DNA of 64,000 bases from Theocolax elegans (lineage: Eukaryota > Arthropoda > Insecta > Hymenoptera > Cerocephalidae), in assembly GCA_026168455.1 (NCBI GenBank), contig CM047429.1, forward strand, positions 38,610,066-38,674,065, given 5' to 3'. Below, one piece after another: positions 23,150 through 34,807 of this stretch; position 1 is the stretch's first letter; every line of letters begins with the position of its first letter. The notes below the pieces were generated by a model. The model worked only from the letters and a program-made list of their open reading frames with translations. It ran no database searches and was not told the origin of the DNA. A program made the translations under genes and the position numbers.

Positions 23150-23625
23150 CTTGCCATGGCTTTTCAACAACAAGCGTACCCATCAAACCCATGGGAGGGC
23201 GTTGCTCCATTTTGCATTGCTGGCACACCTGTCATTTGCATACATACTTGCTAACTTCGGCATAGTAACGTAGCCAATAATATAACTTTGTCAATCGAGC
23301 AGATGTCTTTTCTCTTCCTAGGTGTCCTGCTGCATTCTCGGAAGATGGCCTGCCTGTGCTCCTCGGGTACGACCAACTACCAAGCGTCTTGATCTTCCAT
23401 GGCGTCATCCAATTCGGTATAAACCCGATACGAATACAGGTTTCCACCTTGGATCTTCCAATCAGGAAATTCTCTCGGCCACTCACTTACGTCTTTGGTC
23501 CACGGAAGGTACCAGGGGTCCTTAGTAGTCTGGCCCCAAGAGACGGAGGATAAGGCCGGCTCGTCTTCCTCATACATACGAGAAAGTGCATCAGGAACGT
23601 AGTTGAAAGCTCCTTTCTTGTTCAA
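23150..23625 (-). pseudogene. pol: integrase N-terminal part, Gypsy element 2
   Basis: Two overlapping frames carry the linker after RNase H (WGQTTKDPWYLPWTKDVSEW) and then the zinc-binding segment AAGHLGREKTSARLTKLYYW followed by a decayed CxxC. It reads on to a PW motif and then loses similarity at about 23150, before the catalytic residues. The result is a truncated, non-functional fragment. Confidence 0.75.
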
Positions 23626-23695
23626 TAGTAAAGTTACAAGACTGCAGTTCTAACGCCCATCTGGCGAGCCGGCTCGTTGGATTGCGTATATTGCA

Positions 23696-23929
23696 TCACC
23701 AACGAAGACTACTATGGTCAGTGACAACTTCAAACTGGTAACCTTCGATGTATGGTCTAAACTTCTTAATCGCCCATACTACTGCCAAGCATTCCCGTTC
23801 TGTGACGCTGTAATTGCGTTCGGCGAGCGAGAGGATTCTACTGGCGAACTCCAGGACTCTCTCTTCTGCGCCGACAATTTGTAGCAACACTGCACCGATA
23901 CCAGTGTCACTAGCGTCTGTCTGGACCAC
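23696..23929 (-). pseudogene. pol: RNase H domain, Gypsy element 2
   Basis: [32 protein letters not shown] and VTDHSSLRW are the RNase H signature blocks with the first catalytic Asp (TDAS) and Glu (REC). It is separated from RT by a frame change near 23940. Confidence 0.85.
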
Positions 23930-23949
23930 GTACTCACCGTTCTCATCGT

Positions 23950-25155
23950 TTACAGAACGGGTGCTGTCATTAACAGAGCTTTAAGCTGCTGGAAAGCGCT
24001 CTCTTGTTCTTCCAGCCAAAGATATTTCTGGTCTTTCTTGGTCAGACGCGTTAGCGGCTCAGCTATGGTAGCATAGTCGTGCATGAAAACACACTTCTCC
24101 CGGTTAACAGATAAACCGGCTTCTGCCAAGCGAGTTAACACCTCGATCAACAGTTGCTTATGCTCTTCAAACGTCTCAGTGACAATAATGATATCGTCGA
24201 GATATGCATAAGCAACCGGTTCGAGTTCTGGTCCAATCACCTGATCGATCATGCGCTGGAATGTCGCGCCAGTATTTGCCAATCCATACGGCATTCGATT
24301 AAACTGGAACAAACCCATTCCAGGTACCGTAAAAGCTGTTATCGGGCGCGACTCAACCTGTAGAGGTATCTGGTGGTACGCACAGTTCCTGTTGATCGTG
24401 GAGATGTATCGGACTTTCTTGAGTTTGCGTAGGATATCCTGTATATATGGCAAAGGATATGCATCAGGTTTCGTCAAAGCGTTGACTTTCCTAAAATTGA
24501 TGCAAAAACGCCTAGTATTCTCACCCTTCTTTGCCATCACCAAAAGGCTGGACCAACCGCTTTTCGAGGGTTCAATAACGCCAGTCTCGAGCATCTCGCG
24601 AACTTGACGTTGCATTTCCTCTCGAATCTTATCAGAGACGGGGTAGTACCTCTGTTTGATCGGCCTGGCTGATTCGACATCGATTATATGTTCGACATCG
24701 TAAGAACGGCCAATCTTTGGCAAGATTGTGGACAATACTCGGTCTAGAAGTTCGCGCAATTGTGTGCGCTCTACTTCTGTTACGTCAGCGACACCTGCTG
24801 ACGATAATGAAGCATTGCCACTTTCCATACTTGCCACTTCCAGCTGTAGGACTTGATCCGTCCCCTTTAGAAATAAACAGTCGGAATTCGGGTCTAGGAC
24901 GGCTCGGAATGCTCGGATAAAATTTACTCCGATGTAGCATTCAGCATCCAGGTTCGGCATGATCGCCACACGTATTTCTCGAGTCTCTTTACCGATGGTA
25001 AATGGTAGTATCACGTGACCACACAACGGATGAGTACTACCATCAGCGAGCTTGGCATTGCCAGCTCGCGAGTCGAGATGCGATCTGCCTAGAGCGGTTG
25101 CTAACTGCAAACCGCTCAGACCCATTACGGTTGTCGATGCACCTGGATCGAACAA
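23950..25155 (-). pseudogene. pol: protease and reverse transcriptase, Gypsy element 2
   Basis: The 401-codon frame opens with a retropepsin-like box FDPGAS, where DTGA/DSGA is usual, then a second protease strand with AECYIGVNFIRAF. RT follows: the finger block EEMQRQVREMLETGVIEPSK, FRKVNALTKPDAYPLP, the palm block with YISTINRNCAYHQIPL, then VPGMGLFQF and the YLDD box. In palm motif A the expected catalytic Asp is Asn (STIN instead of STID). About 60 residues between CVF and DYATIAEPL are deleted relative to element 1. Both changes point to a dead RT. Confidence 0.85.
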
Positions 25156-25342
25156 TGCACGAATCCGGAATCCACCTACGTCAACCTGACACTACTAGCG
25201 CGTCTCGTCCTTAGGACGATAACTCCTTCGGCTAGTGCTCGATGTCACAAACTTTAAGACATCGCAGGTCTCCAAATCCATTCCGACTTCCTGGGATCTG
25301 TCTGGAATCAGTCCTTTCCTCTTCTGCGTAACTGCAGCTGGA

Positions 25343-25925
25343 CTACCTCGGTAATCGGGGGTCAGACCTTTGTCGTCCTTGGGGACTCCCTGTACTTTGG
25401 GGTATGCGGTTGTCCCCTCTAACCGCTTCCCCGCACGTTTTTTGCGCAGTCAGGGCACGTCCTGACGGTGTACCCCAACTTACCACAAGTGTGGCACTTG
25501 ATCGGCTTGGGGAAATCTTCTTTTCTCTTGATCTTCTATCTTGAATCCGACGATTCCCCAAGCTTCGAGGATGAACCATTCGATGACCGTCGATGGGGAC
25601 TTTCACGTGTATCCTTCCTCCTTCTTGTAAACCGAGGAGGAGACTTGTGGGTTTTCTTCCTAGGTGGCGTATCTTTATCCACGTTAACCCCAGCTGTCTG
25701 GCTACTCGTTCGCATGGTCCTAAGGGTTTCTTCCAGGACTTTTGTGAGCCGTTCAATTGGATCTTCCCGACTCGACTCACTCACCTCCTTAGCCACGCTT
25801 GCTACCTTGAGCTTGGCGGTCAACGGCTTTTTGGACTTTGCCTTGTAAGCAAGTTCCGGCAGCATTAAATCTTCCTCTGACGGAGGCGGATCCTCGATGA
25901 GCCTTTGCTGGAAGCTTTGGCTCAT
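25343..25925 (-). pseudogene. gag: gag C-terminal part with zinc knuckle, Gypsy element 2
   Basis: The frame 25925-25536 is rich in Lys, Ser and Glu (MSQSFQQRLIEDPPPSEEDL, then ERLTKVLEETLRTMR). A continuation near 25500-25455 has the knuckle CHTCGKLGYTVRTC. This is CX2CX4-X-X4C with Tyr where the third zinc ligand His is expected. Overlapping frames show frameshifts. Confidence 0.7.
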
Positions 25926-25979
25926 ACCGTATCATTTCTTGGCAGATTTTGCAAAATCTTGCCACGAGTGCCATTTGTC

Positions 25980-26518
25980 CTTCTCATTAGGGTACCACGT
26001 AGCTGCGGTTCCAGTGAGAATTTCGGACAAGGACAGCAACACCTCGTCCTCGCTGAGGTTAGCGAGAACCTACAATCTTCGACTCTCGCAAGGAAGACAT
26101 CGATACTCTGTCTTTTGTCGCCAGAGAATCGGACTCCTCACTTACGAACCACCACACCAACATCGCGCGGTGTCCCGGCCGATCTCGACGCTGATTAGCC
26201 GGACTCGTAAAAGTCCTTCAGATTAGGGTAGGGAGAGCTTGAACATGGAGGCTGTCTCGGTCTCCGCGTGTCACCCCTCCCCCAAGCCCCTCCAGCATCT
26301 GCATGAGGTGCTTGAAACCCCTCAGGCTCTACCTGCACGTGTTGTGGTCTGATGTCCGTCTCGTCCAGGGTGTCACACGTATAGGTGTCCTGGAACTGAA
26401 AATGTTGGGTTGACTCCCGTGTTTTGTTTGTGCTGGAAGCTTGTACACCGTTTGGCAAGTCCAACTTGCCGTTGACGGTGTGCATCTGTGCTTCCAGCTC
26501 CTTAACCCGTTCCGTCAA
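25980..26518 (-). pseudogene. gag: gag N-terminal part, Gypsy element 2
   Basis: Coil-like start TERVKELEAQMHTVNGKLDL at 26518 downward, then low-complexity sequence (TRRPRQPPCSSSPYPNL). Capsid-like sequence between about 26195 and 25925 is scattered over frames. No ATG start is seen for the first frame. Confidence 0.5.
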
Positions 26519-26673
26519 GGTGGATAATTTACTTACGCTGAATATATTATAAAATAAATAATTGAATAAATAGATAAATAAATATAAATATATTCCTAAA
26601 CAACTAAATGTGTACGCCGCTGTGACCTCTTACAATCGCAATGTTACAAAAAAAATAATAATACAATTTTTAT

Positions 26674-27236
26674 TGTAACGCGAGAGTCGATCCGCGTTTT
26701 CAAAAATATAAATTTAATAAGCAAACTTCAAAAACAAAAATTTTTACCCTTGCACAAGTGTTACAATTTTTATCAAATCGGAAAACTAGAAAACGCCGAT
26801 TTTCCGACTAACCTACTCGAAATTAGGGACTCGGTATGTAAATTGCGGACCTCAAAGCGAATCGATCTAACACGCGTCGGTTAACGGTGTTGCACCAGTC
26901 ACTGCAAATGCAGGATCGGCCTGCAGTCAAAATACACACACAAACGCGCGATAAAATACAGCACAGCGAAGCTGAACACGGAACGCGGGCGGGATCACAC
27001 CTGTCGCGTAACAAGGCGGTTATATCTCTTCGCAGCGCGCGCGAATCTCTCCCCCACCTTTCTAATCAGGTTTGTCGCCAATCTTTCGCGCGCGAAGCTG
27101 ATCTCGCCCGTGTAGCCACGGCGAACCGAGCCGAGCCGAATTTCGCCGGCCCGAGCCGATGCGAACATTACGATACTGTTCGCTCGTGTTGCTCGAATTC
27201 GTCAAACGGTAAGGTAAACAATACCTTACCGTTACA
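26674..27236 (-). repeat. 5' LTR of Gypsy element 2
   Basis: A 563-bp block bounded by TGTAACG at 26674 and CGTTACA at 27236, i.e. inverted TGTAAC ends, directly upstream of gag in element orientation. Its partner LTR is absent. No clear TGG primer site follows at 26673. Confidence 0.65.
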
Positions 27237-27239
27237 TAA

Positions 27240-28185
27240 TATAATAAATGCTAGTTTAAAGAATATAAAGAATTTTGCATTTTTGCAAAAATTTGAAAAT
27301 TGAAAGTTACATTATTGTTTAAAGTTGCTTGAAAATAAGAAAAAAAATATCCGAAAATTCTAGTGGTCTCAATTTTGATTTTAGAGAAATTTTAGAACAG
27401 AGACATTTTGGACTTAAAATTGTCTAAATATTGTGAAAAAATGTTCAAAGCCAAAAATTAACTTTTTATATTTTGTTTAAGCCATTGCGGTTTAAGCAAT
27501 AAGTACTGTTATTCTACGACCCAAGATCCATTGGATTTAATGGCTTTTACTTTACTAAAAAATTTTACTACTTTATTTGAAAATAACTTTAATAATCTTA
27601 AGTTTAATAACATAAATTTCTTTATTATTATATTATTACATTAGTAATAATAATAATGAAACACTAATCAGCTTAAAACACATTCCACTGTACTTAACTA
27701 AAAAACAATAACACAATATTTGAACATTAATTTTTAAAATTATTTAGTACATTTCAGAAGTACATATGACATTTTTATATCTTAAGTAAAAAATATTAAC
27801 GAAAAATTATTAAAAGTAACAAATTTTATAATTTAATGGGCAATAATATTCATTATTGCCCTCCAAATTTACTTTATTCCCGGAGAGATTAAAATGCGTT
27901 TTTACTCCCTAAAAAGAGGTCAATAAAGTCAACTTTATTGATTTTCAAAATAAATTACATATTATAATACAAATAAATATATATATAATAAATATATATA
28001 ATTCTATAGGACCAATTACATATACAACTTTATCATAATTATATAAAATAAATTTTATAAAATATTTTCACCTGGGGTATAAGTATAGAAGAGTAATCTT
28101 CTGTATCAAGCTCTCTTTTATTTGTTAAATTGTGCGCACATTCATGCACTCTGAGACATACTCTTAAATGTGTACACTTAGACAC
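27240..28185. other. AT-rich spacer, no gene seen
   Basis: Low-complexity AT-rich DNA without coding pattern. Confidence 0.5.
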
Positions 28186-28187
28186 AT

Positions 28188-28226
28188 TCGCACACCCACA
28201 CACACGCACACGCACACGCACACAAA
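28188..28226. repeat. (CA)n/(CACG)n microsatellite
   Basis: Imperfect run of cacaca and cacgcacacg. Confidence 0.85.
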
Positions 28227-28429
28227 AGCTCTTATAAGTAAACATACCGCATGCACAAACAAGCTCATACATACCCGCATTAACAGTCACACACGCATCC
28301 ACATTTGTTTTGTTCTGAATTTATTTCACTAAACACTAGACACATTTTACATAAGTGAAAAGTGTAATAGTGCTCCCCGTAAATAGGGAAACCAAGTAGT
28401 ATTTTGCACTCAGTCATTAACATAAAAAA

Positions 28430-28930
28430 TCATTAATAAATCGTAATACAACAATCAAAGGAATTTTATTTGGATTTACGAGAAATCATAAAATAAATGA
28501 AATTAATGATTTGTATATGAAAAAGTAAAAAATCATCATGATTCTTTTAATCGAAATACGTAAAATTATAAAATCGTCGGTATTTATGATTATCATCAAA
28601 AAGAAATTACAAAATCAAACAGACTTTTGACTCGTGAAAAGCAAACTCTTAAATACATTAGTATTTGTGAATCTTAGAAAGAAAAATTCCTAAAGTCACC
28701 GGTATTTGCGATTCATAAAAACTAAAAATCCAAAAATCATTAGAATTTATGATTTGCAATAAATATAATCAAAAAATCAAAAGGATTTGTGACGATATGT
28801 GACAGACAATTCTTAAATCACTTGGATTTATGATTCAATAAAGTTGAGAATCATAAAATCAAGGGAGATTAGGATTCGCAGTAAATGAAAATCCAAAATC
28901 AAAATTGATCATGGGTTCTTAAGGATTATA
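28430..28930. repeat. degenerate minisatellite (aaaatcannaggatttatgatt)
   Basis: About eight diverged units of roughly 55-65 bp are built on aaaatca, then (g)gatttatgattc, then aataaa. No gene is seen here or in 28931-29047. Confidence 0.55.
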
Positions 28931-29157
28931 TTCCTCGAAATGATTCGAGTACTAAACAACCCTGAATAGCTCCCAATAGTACATAGTAATAACAACTTTT
29001 TTCTACTTAAAACAATAACATATTAATAAATATGATGAGCGCTCTCCATGGTAATTAGTAGGAATTTTGTCGATCTGACGGAGGCGAAGGAAAAGAAAAA
29101 AAACAAAAAGTTTTTCTTCCAAGCGACGTTTCGTTGGCGTGGTCTGCCAACCTGCCT

Positions 29158-29337
29158 TGTCGGCGCAGGTAGGTTCCTGGATTATCAGCGCCGATCGTCG
29201 ATAAGACCAAGTCGACTAGCCGGGATAATTGCGAATGGTAGCGCAGTAGTGAGGCTTCTGCCTCGCGCTCCCGGGATCGTGGGTTTGCACCCCGATACCT
29301 TCGTTGATTTTTTTATTCCTTATCTGTACCCCGTTAC
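29158..29337 (+). repeat. LTR-like 3' segment with tRNA-like A/B boxes, copy 1
   Basis: A 180-bp block is repeated at 29774-29961. It contains TAGCGCAGTAG (29239-29249), close to a pol III box A, and GGTTTGCACCC (29282-29292), close to box B. It ends CCCCGTTACA and is followed, after one base, by TGGCGCCCAAC, a perfect tRNA-Lys-type primer site. So it can be read as the end of an LTR that has absorbed a tRNA-like sequence, or as a tRNA-derived SINE. Confidence 0.6.
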
Positions 29338-29338
29338 A

Positions 29339-29349
29339 ATGGCGCCCAA
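29339..29349 (+). other. primer binding site, tRNA-Lys-like
   Basis: TGGCGCCCAAC equals the complement of the 3' end of insect tRNA-Lys. It stands one base after an LTR-type CGTTACA end. The sequence to about 29770 would be retrotransposon leader; the open frame across it has no known domain. Confidence 0.65.
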
Positions 29350-29773
29350 CTCAAAAACCCACTTGCCAGAAGAGTCGAAGAAATTTATCTTCGCCTGGCT
29401 CATCCTCGACCAAAGTCGGTCACAAACTTCCATCCCCACCACCATAGTCCCGGTGGATTTCCCCGCGAGAACGTCAAAAGTGCGTAGGTACGACTGTAGG
29501 AGAAAAGCCAGTGTTTATTGGCCTCCACAGTGTGTATACTATGCGCGGTACACCTCCAAGGTAGGCACTAGACGTAGGGGAGCTTGAGTTTCTGGGATCT
29601 CAAGCGTGGTGGTGCAAATGCACGACTATCCCTAACGAGGCTCCCGGTGCTCAGAAACCGGTCGAGCAGGGACAACCTTTGTCTCTCTAACTTTGATGAT
29701 CGAAGTGATCAAACGGCTCCCCGAGGGCGTAAGTCGCGTTTGGGTGGGGGATATAACGGGTACGGATTTCGAG

Positions 29774-29961
29774 TGTCGGGGCAGGTAGGTCCCTGGATTA
29801 TCGGCGACGATCATCGATAGGACCAAGTCGACTAGCCGGGATAACTGCGAATGGTAGCGCAGTGGTGAGGCTTCTGCCTCGCGCTCCCGGGATCGTGGGC
29901 TCGCGCCCCGATACCTTCGTTGATTTTTTTATTCCTTATATTCAATCCGTACCCCGTTACA
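29774..29961 (+). repeat. LTR-like 3' segment with tRNA-like A/B boxes, copy 2
   Basis: Direct repeat of 29158-29337 at high identity. Box A TAGCGCAGTGG (29855-29865) matches the consensus TRGCNNARYNGG-type element, and box B GGCTCGCGCCC (29898-29908) is close to GGTTCGANTCC. It ends CCCCGTTACA like copy 1, but unrelated sequence follows. Confidence 0.6.
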
Positions 29962-29962
29962 A

Positions 29963-30959
29963 TGTAAAGGTAAGCCACATACTCTTAAGCGTATGAAGCT
30001 CTACCGTATAACGAGCGCAAGTGACGACCGGAAAAGCTCGTAGGTGATCGGGAAAGCCCGCGCACAAGCCGCGTAAAGACTAATAATGGTCCGACGCGCA
30101 AGTTTGCTGAGGAGAGTAAAGTGAGTTTATGCGAGTCATCGTACATAGACACGTCGCCGGTAACGCCTTCCTTGCTAATTCGTGGCAAGAGAAAACAATC
30201 GTTATCACGGATTCTTGCTCGGCTTCTGGGTTTCGCGCCGTGAAGAATGAGTGATTTAGTGGAGTGAGCGTGCTGGTGTCGACTGCACAGTTCCAGCGAC
30301 TCCCAGGAATCTGCGAGGACGGCGAAGTTGCCGCGCGCGAGAGCCCGACGAAGAGAGGGGAAACTGGCAACGCCAAACGCATCGACGGGGAGAATTAAGG
30401 TACGTGGTGCACCACTCGCGAGCCGCCGAAGCCGTAAAGGGCGATCGCGTACGCATGCTAGAGAGAGAAAGTGCGAGTAACCCCGGGGGTTGCACCTCGT
30501 CGCGAGACCTCACACGGCCTATATACGATCTTTGTAATTTCTTTGTTCCTTTCCTTTATTCTCTGTTAAATTAAATTTATATTTCTTTATAATAAATAAA
30601 ATTCATATGTAATCAATATCCGAGTACGAATTTAATTACTGATTACCGGCGTACGTTATTCCCGTTTTTCCGAATACCGCCCTCTCCGTTTCAGAAGCGG
30701 CCGAGGTAAACTTACCGCGAATTTATCCCTTTTATTCGCAGTCCTTTTCAGCTAACGGCGTTATAGCTGTACAAAAACGAGAGATCGGCAAGTGATCTCG
30801 CGGTTGTTAACGGACATCGCAACGGTAGGTCGTGCGCGGAGTTCGTTGAATTGAATCCGTCGTGCACTTTCGGGGCACCGCCTAGGGAGTATAACTAGGC
30901 AGTGCCGTAGCAACCGATATCTTTACCCCTACCTACACGAGGGATCGTACCCCGTTACA
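29963..30959. mobile_element. probable solo LTR of about 1 kb
   Basis: The block begins TGTAAAGG and ends CCGTTACA, near-perfect inverted LTR ends. It is GC-rich against AT-rich flanks, has no coding domain, and part of it (30640-30840) recurs inverted at 19015-19212. No target duplication is clear, so the left boundary is tentative. Confidence 0.5.
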
Positions 30960-31249
30960 ATAAATAATAATAAATATAACAGGGCATATACTATTCGAAA
31001 ATAAATGTTTTTTTTTTAACAGAAATACTTGTCAATTCCAATTTGATTTCAATACTTTCTATTGCTTAAGGTTTTTAGGAATTAAAAAAATTTAATAAGT
31101 TATTGTTTTAAGCAGAAAAATTTTATTACTCAATTATTAGTGACTTCTATAAATAAATATTAATTATAACTAACTATATGTTTTTCTTTATTTTGTAAAC
31201 GTTACAAAATATTATAAAATTATTTTTAAATCATTTCAATGATTGTCAA

Positions 31250-31500
31250 AGAAATTACTTATTGGTTTTATTAAAATGTCAAAAAACGTATTCAATAACT
31301 ATAAGTATACAGCATAATTAATATCTTATCAACATTTTTTAAAATTATTTAATTAAGTGAAGGTATAATTATTTAATATTCCTTTCACTTAACATTAGAA
31401 AGAAAATGATCCTGTATGTATTATAGTTCATATAATTTTTAAATATTATGCATTTGCCAAATTATCAAACATCTATGTATTGGCTTTATATAGAAAGTTA
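31250..31500. repeat. direct repeat, copy 1
   Basis: The segment with aattaatatcttatcaacat and the following aaaattatttaattaagt recurs in the same order at about 32090-32290, with about 80-85% similarity by eye. The two copies flank the inverted-repeat element at 31605-32015. Confidence 0.6.
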
Positions 31501-31604
31501 AAGAAAGGTTATTCAGTAACATTAATAAGGGCGCAGAATGACACAGAATCCACTTAACTAACAAAATGCTTTTTATTGTACAATAATTTTGTCGTCCATG
31601 CAGT

Positions 31605-32015
31605 ATGTTGAAAGGGATTAGGTTTTTTTTCGATTTTGATGAACAAACCATGTATGTTTTTATTTGGCGATGTTTCGATGGATATCCTCCATCCTCATCA
31701 GGCTATACCTTTATTAATAATATCAGTATAACAATATTTTTCAAAACGTCTTCTTATACATATTAGTAATTTTGTATGTATACGTTTATACTAATGACAA
31801 AATAGTAAGTAGTGCAAATAATTTATAATGTAATACAATTGCCACAAAATTACTAATATGTATAAGATGTTTTGAAAAATATTGTTATACTGATATTATT
31901 AATAAAGGTATAGCCTGATGAGGATATCCATCCGAACGTCGCCAAATAAAAACATACATGGTTTGTTCATCAAAATCGAAAAAGAAACAAAAAACTTAAT
32001 CCCTTTAAATATGCT
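31605..32015. mobile_element. inverted-repeat element (MITE-like)
   Basis: Arms of about 170 bp (31605-31780 and 31845-32015) pair, including gatgaacaaaccatgtatgt and its inverse. The loop of about 60 bp is AT-rich. It has no coding capacity. Confidence 0.75.
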
Positions 32016-32059
32016 TTTTAATCATTCAGGTAACTCGACATTTGAATAAAAATAGAAAT

Positions 32060-32300
32060 GACATATATTGGTTTCATTTAAATATTAAATATACGTTTAC
32101 AATAGCTATAAGTATAGAACACAAAATTAATATCTTATCAACATTTTTTAAAATTATTTAATTAAGTCAAGGTATAATTATATTATAAACATCCCTTTCA
32201 CTATACATTGGTAAGAGAATAATCCTATATATATTTTAGTTCATATAATTCATATAATTATTAAATATTATGCACTTGCAAATGTATAGAACACATATAT
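32060..32300. repeat. direct repeat, copy 2
   Basis: Matches 31250-31500. Together with copy 1 it suggests a local duplication either side of the inverted-repeat element. Confidence 0.6.
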
Positions 32301-33631
32301 TGGCTTCATATAAAATAAAAGAAAAATTACGTAAAAAATTAATTAATTGTAATAACTCATATTCACAACAAAGTCGGCCAGACGATACAGTTGTGACGAA
32401 AGTATTCACTTGATACTAGTTTCCTCTTACGTCCACGTTATAACTTCTATTATGTTTTTATCTCTGTACGCGTTCTTTCACGAGCTGGAAAAAAGTGTCA
32501 TTCTTTCTCTCTTATACATTCACCCATCGCTCTGTCTCAACTTTTTTCCAAGTATAAATATAGATATATACGGATAATGTAATATAAAGGGAAGAAGCAA
32601 AAATCGAGTAAAGGAAATCGACATCCAATTTCTTTATCCCGGCTTTTCTTAATTATGCGTGAATCAATTCGCATAAAACTAGATGTAAACCAAAAATAAA
32701 TAAATAGGGAAAGCGATGTTTTATAAATTTAAAAAAAATAAAAAGTTTATAATAAACGGTAATGAAAGGAAAAATACAATGACCGAGTTAGCTGTATAAT
32801 AAGGCTTACGCGCCCATAGTTGCATCAAGCGCTGTCGTGCCCTTTGATTCTTCTTTTAGAATTAATAATAATAATAAGTTCTTTACATCCATTTGGAGTA
32901 CATGAAATCTTTAAAACTAGTTTTAAGAACATGTGCATTAATGTTTCAAATAACTTAGAATAATAATTACGAACTTTATTATATATATATCGATAATAGA
33001 TTCCACCACACTAATTTACTTAAATCAAATAATATTCCATCATGTTTGCTAACTTAAAATTATACTGAACACGGATCACTATCAATGTTCCCATCCGTCA
33101 ATGCTCCGCGAATCAGAGAGCGCGATCGTTTAATTGCTCCCACCAATCATGTCAAAGATTAGGAGAAACGTTTTCATATAGAGGGGATAATAATAATGAT
33201 TGATAATGTTTCATCGATAATATAGTTTATATTTTTCATCTGAATTTACGTAAATAGATATCACTAGAGTCATTCATTACTGTTATTAGAATAAAAATAA
33301 ATAGTCAATTTAGAAAACAAAATAGAAAGTGTAGAGCGTTTTTTTAGAAGTTAATTTTTCTTAAGTATAGTAACAACTATATAAGTTGGAGAGTAATAAT
33401 GATAATGAAAGCATTCTTTTATTATTATTCTTATAAATGTCCTAAAAATTATGTAAATAGAAGACTTACATTCATAACAATAGCATAGAAATAAAGTCAA
33501 TGAATAGAAAATCAATTAAAATATAAATTACGTAGTAGTACAATAATTCGTTTATTTCAAAAGAAACTTCTTACATTAACTATTAATAAACATAACTAAT
33601 AATGCTCTTCGAAAAAATTAAATTCATCAAT
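32301..33631. other. AT-rich spacer, no gene seen
   Basis: No coding pattern or RNA gene recognised over 1.3 kb. Confidence 0.5.
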
Positions 33632-34803
33632 TATTATTTGGCAAAAATCTGTTAATTGTGTGTCAACGATGAAATATATTTTAATACTTTACTAGGATGT
33701 ACCATAAAACTAACATACATTATGTACAGAATGACTTAATTACAATAAATGGGGCATTCCATATCAAGTTAGCAGATGAAAATTAAAAAATTCTTGATAT
33801 TCTAATATAAAACTCTTCTTTGAATCTAGAATATATAAACAGATTTTAAGATGCTTTACTTAGATATGACAAAAGTAATTAATAACCAAAAAACACATGT
33901 TTTGCTGTTTTGCAATTATACAACCAATTTTCATGATTTTATAACTCAAAATATATGCATCCTACAAAAAAAAATGATACATACCTTCAAAATCGGAAAT
34001 TACATGAAGATTTCAATGAATTATTGATTATAACCAATAATTGATTATTATTACACATTTACTCACCTTAAATCACTAAAAAAACACATATTTTGATTTT
34101 TAGCATTGTTCGTCACAATTGATATTACTGAAAAAAGTCACAGATACTTCTAATTATACGTATTTTAAGTGTACCAAGTGGCTTAGTGGCAAAATGAATA
34201 GGATGAAAGATATACACTTTTTTTCTGTAAAGCTAACTGCAAAAATAAAGAAGTTCACAATGGCTGTCAGTTGCCGATGAACATAAAATTGTCAATTCAA
34301 GGTAACTAACAATTTTAAAAATACTGATACGTTCTACTTTTCATTTGCAACAAATAATATCTCTATTAATTTTCTCCTGAGATTAATCGTTTTAGAAAAA
34401 AAATTCATATAAGTTATGCGTATCATATATATATGATTTTTTTTCTTTGAAGAGGTATGTATCAGTTTTTTTGTATAGGATGTATATATTTTGAATTATA
34501 AAATCATGAAAATTGGTTGTATTAGTGCAAAACAGCAAAACAAGTTTTTGGTTATTAATTACTTTTGTCATATCTAAGTAAAGCATCTTAAAATCTGTTT
34601 ATATATTCTAGATTCAAAGAAGAATTTTATATTAGAATATCAAGAATTTTTTAATTTTCATCTGCTAACTTGATATGGAATGCCCCATTTATTGTAATTA
34701 AGTCATTCTGTACATAATGTATGTTAGTTTTATGGTAGATCCTAGTAAAGTATTAAAATATATTTTATCGTTGACACAATTAACAGATTTTTGCCAAATA
34801 ATA
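33632..34803. mobile_element. 1.17-kb inverted-repeat element next to or inside a transposase
   Basis: Arms of about 390 bp pair from attatttggcaaaaatctg (33636) and its inverse near 34800, with a loop at about 34030-34400. Inside each arm the sequence ggggcattccatatcaagtt (about 33764) resembles the ends of the element at 9543-10540. Transposase coding sequence starts directly after the right end, so the element may have cut into that gene. Confidence 0.8.
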
Positions 34804-34807
34804 AGTA

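Larger units (their letters stand above)
23150..27236 (-). mobile_element. second Gypsy-type element, truncated in integrase
   Basis: On the complement the order is LTR (27236-26674), gag fragments (26518-25343), protease and RT (25155-23950), RNase H (23929-23696), and a linker and integrase zinc finger (23625-23160). It stops before the catalytic core of integrase, so there is no 3' LTR. Protein similarity to element 1 is clear, for example around TAFTVPGMGL. The LTRs are unrelated in length and sequence, so they are different families of one lineage. Confidence 0.85.

Noticed and set aside
28039..28302. Cys/Val/Arg-rich 87-codon ORF
   Set aside because: Translation of the CA microsatellite.
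29048..29587. 179-codon ORF across the LTR-like repeat and primer site
   Set aside because: It crosses an LTR end and a primer binding site, and shows no domain; it is chance.
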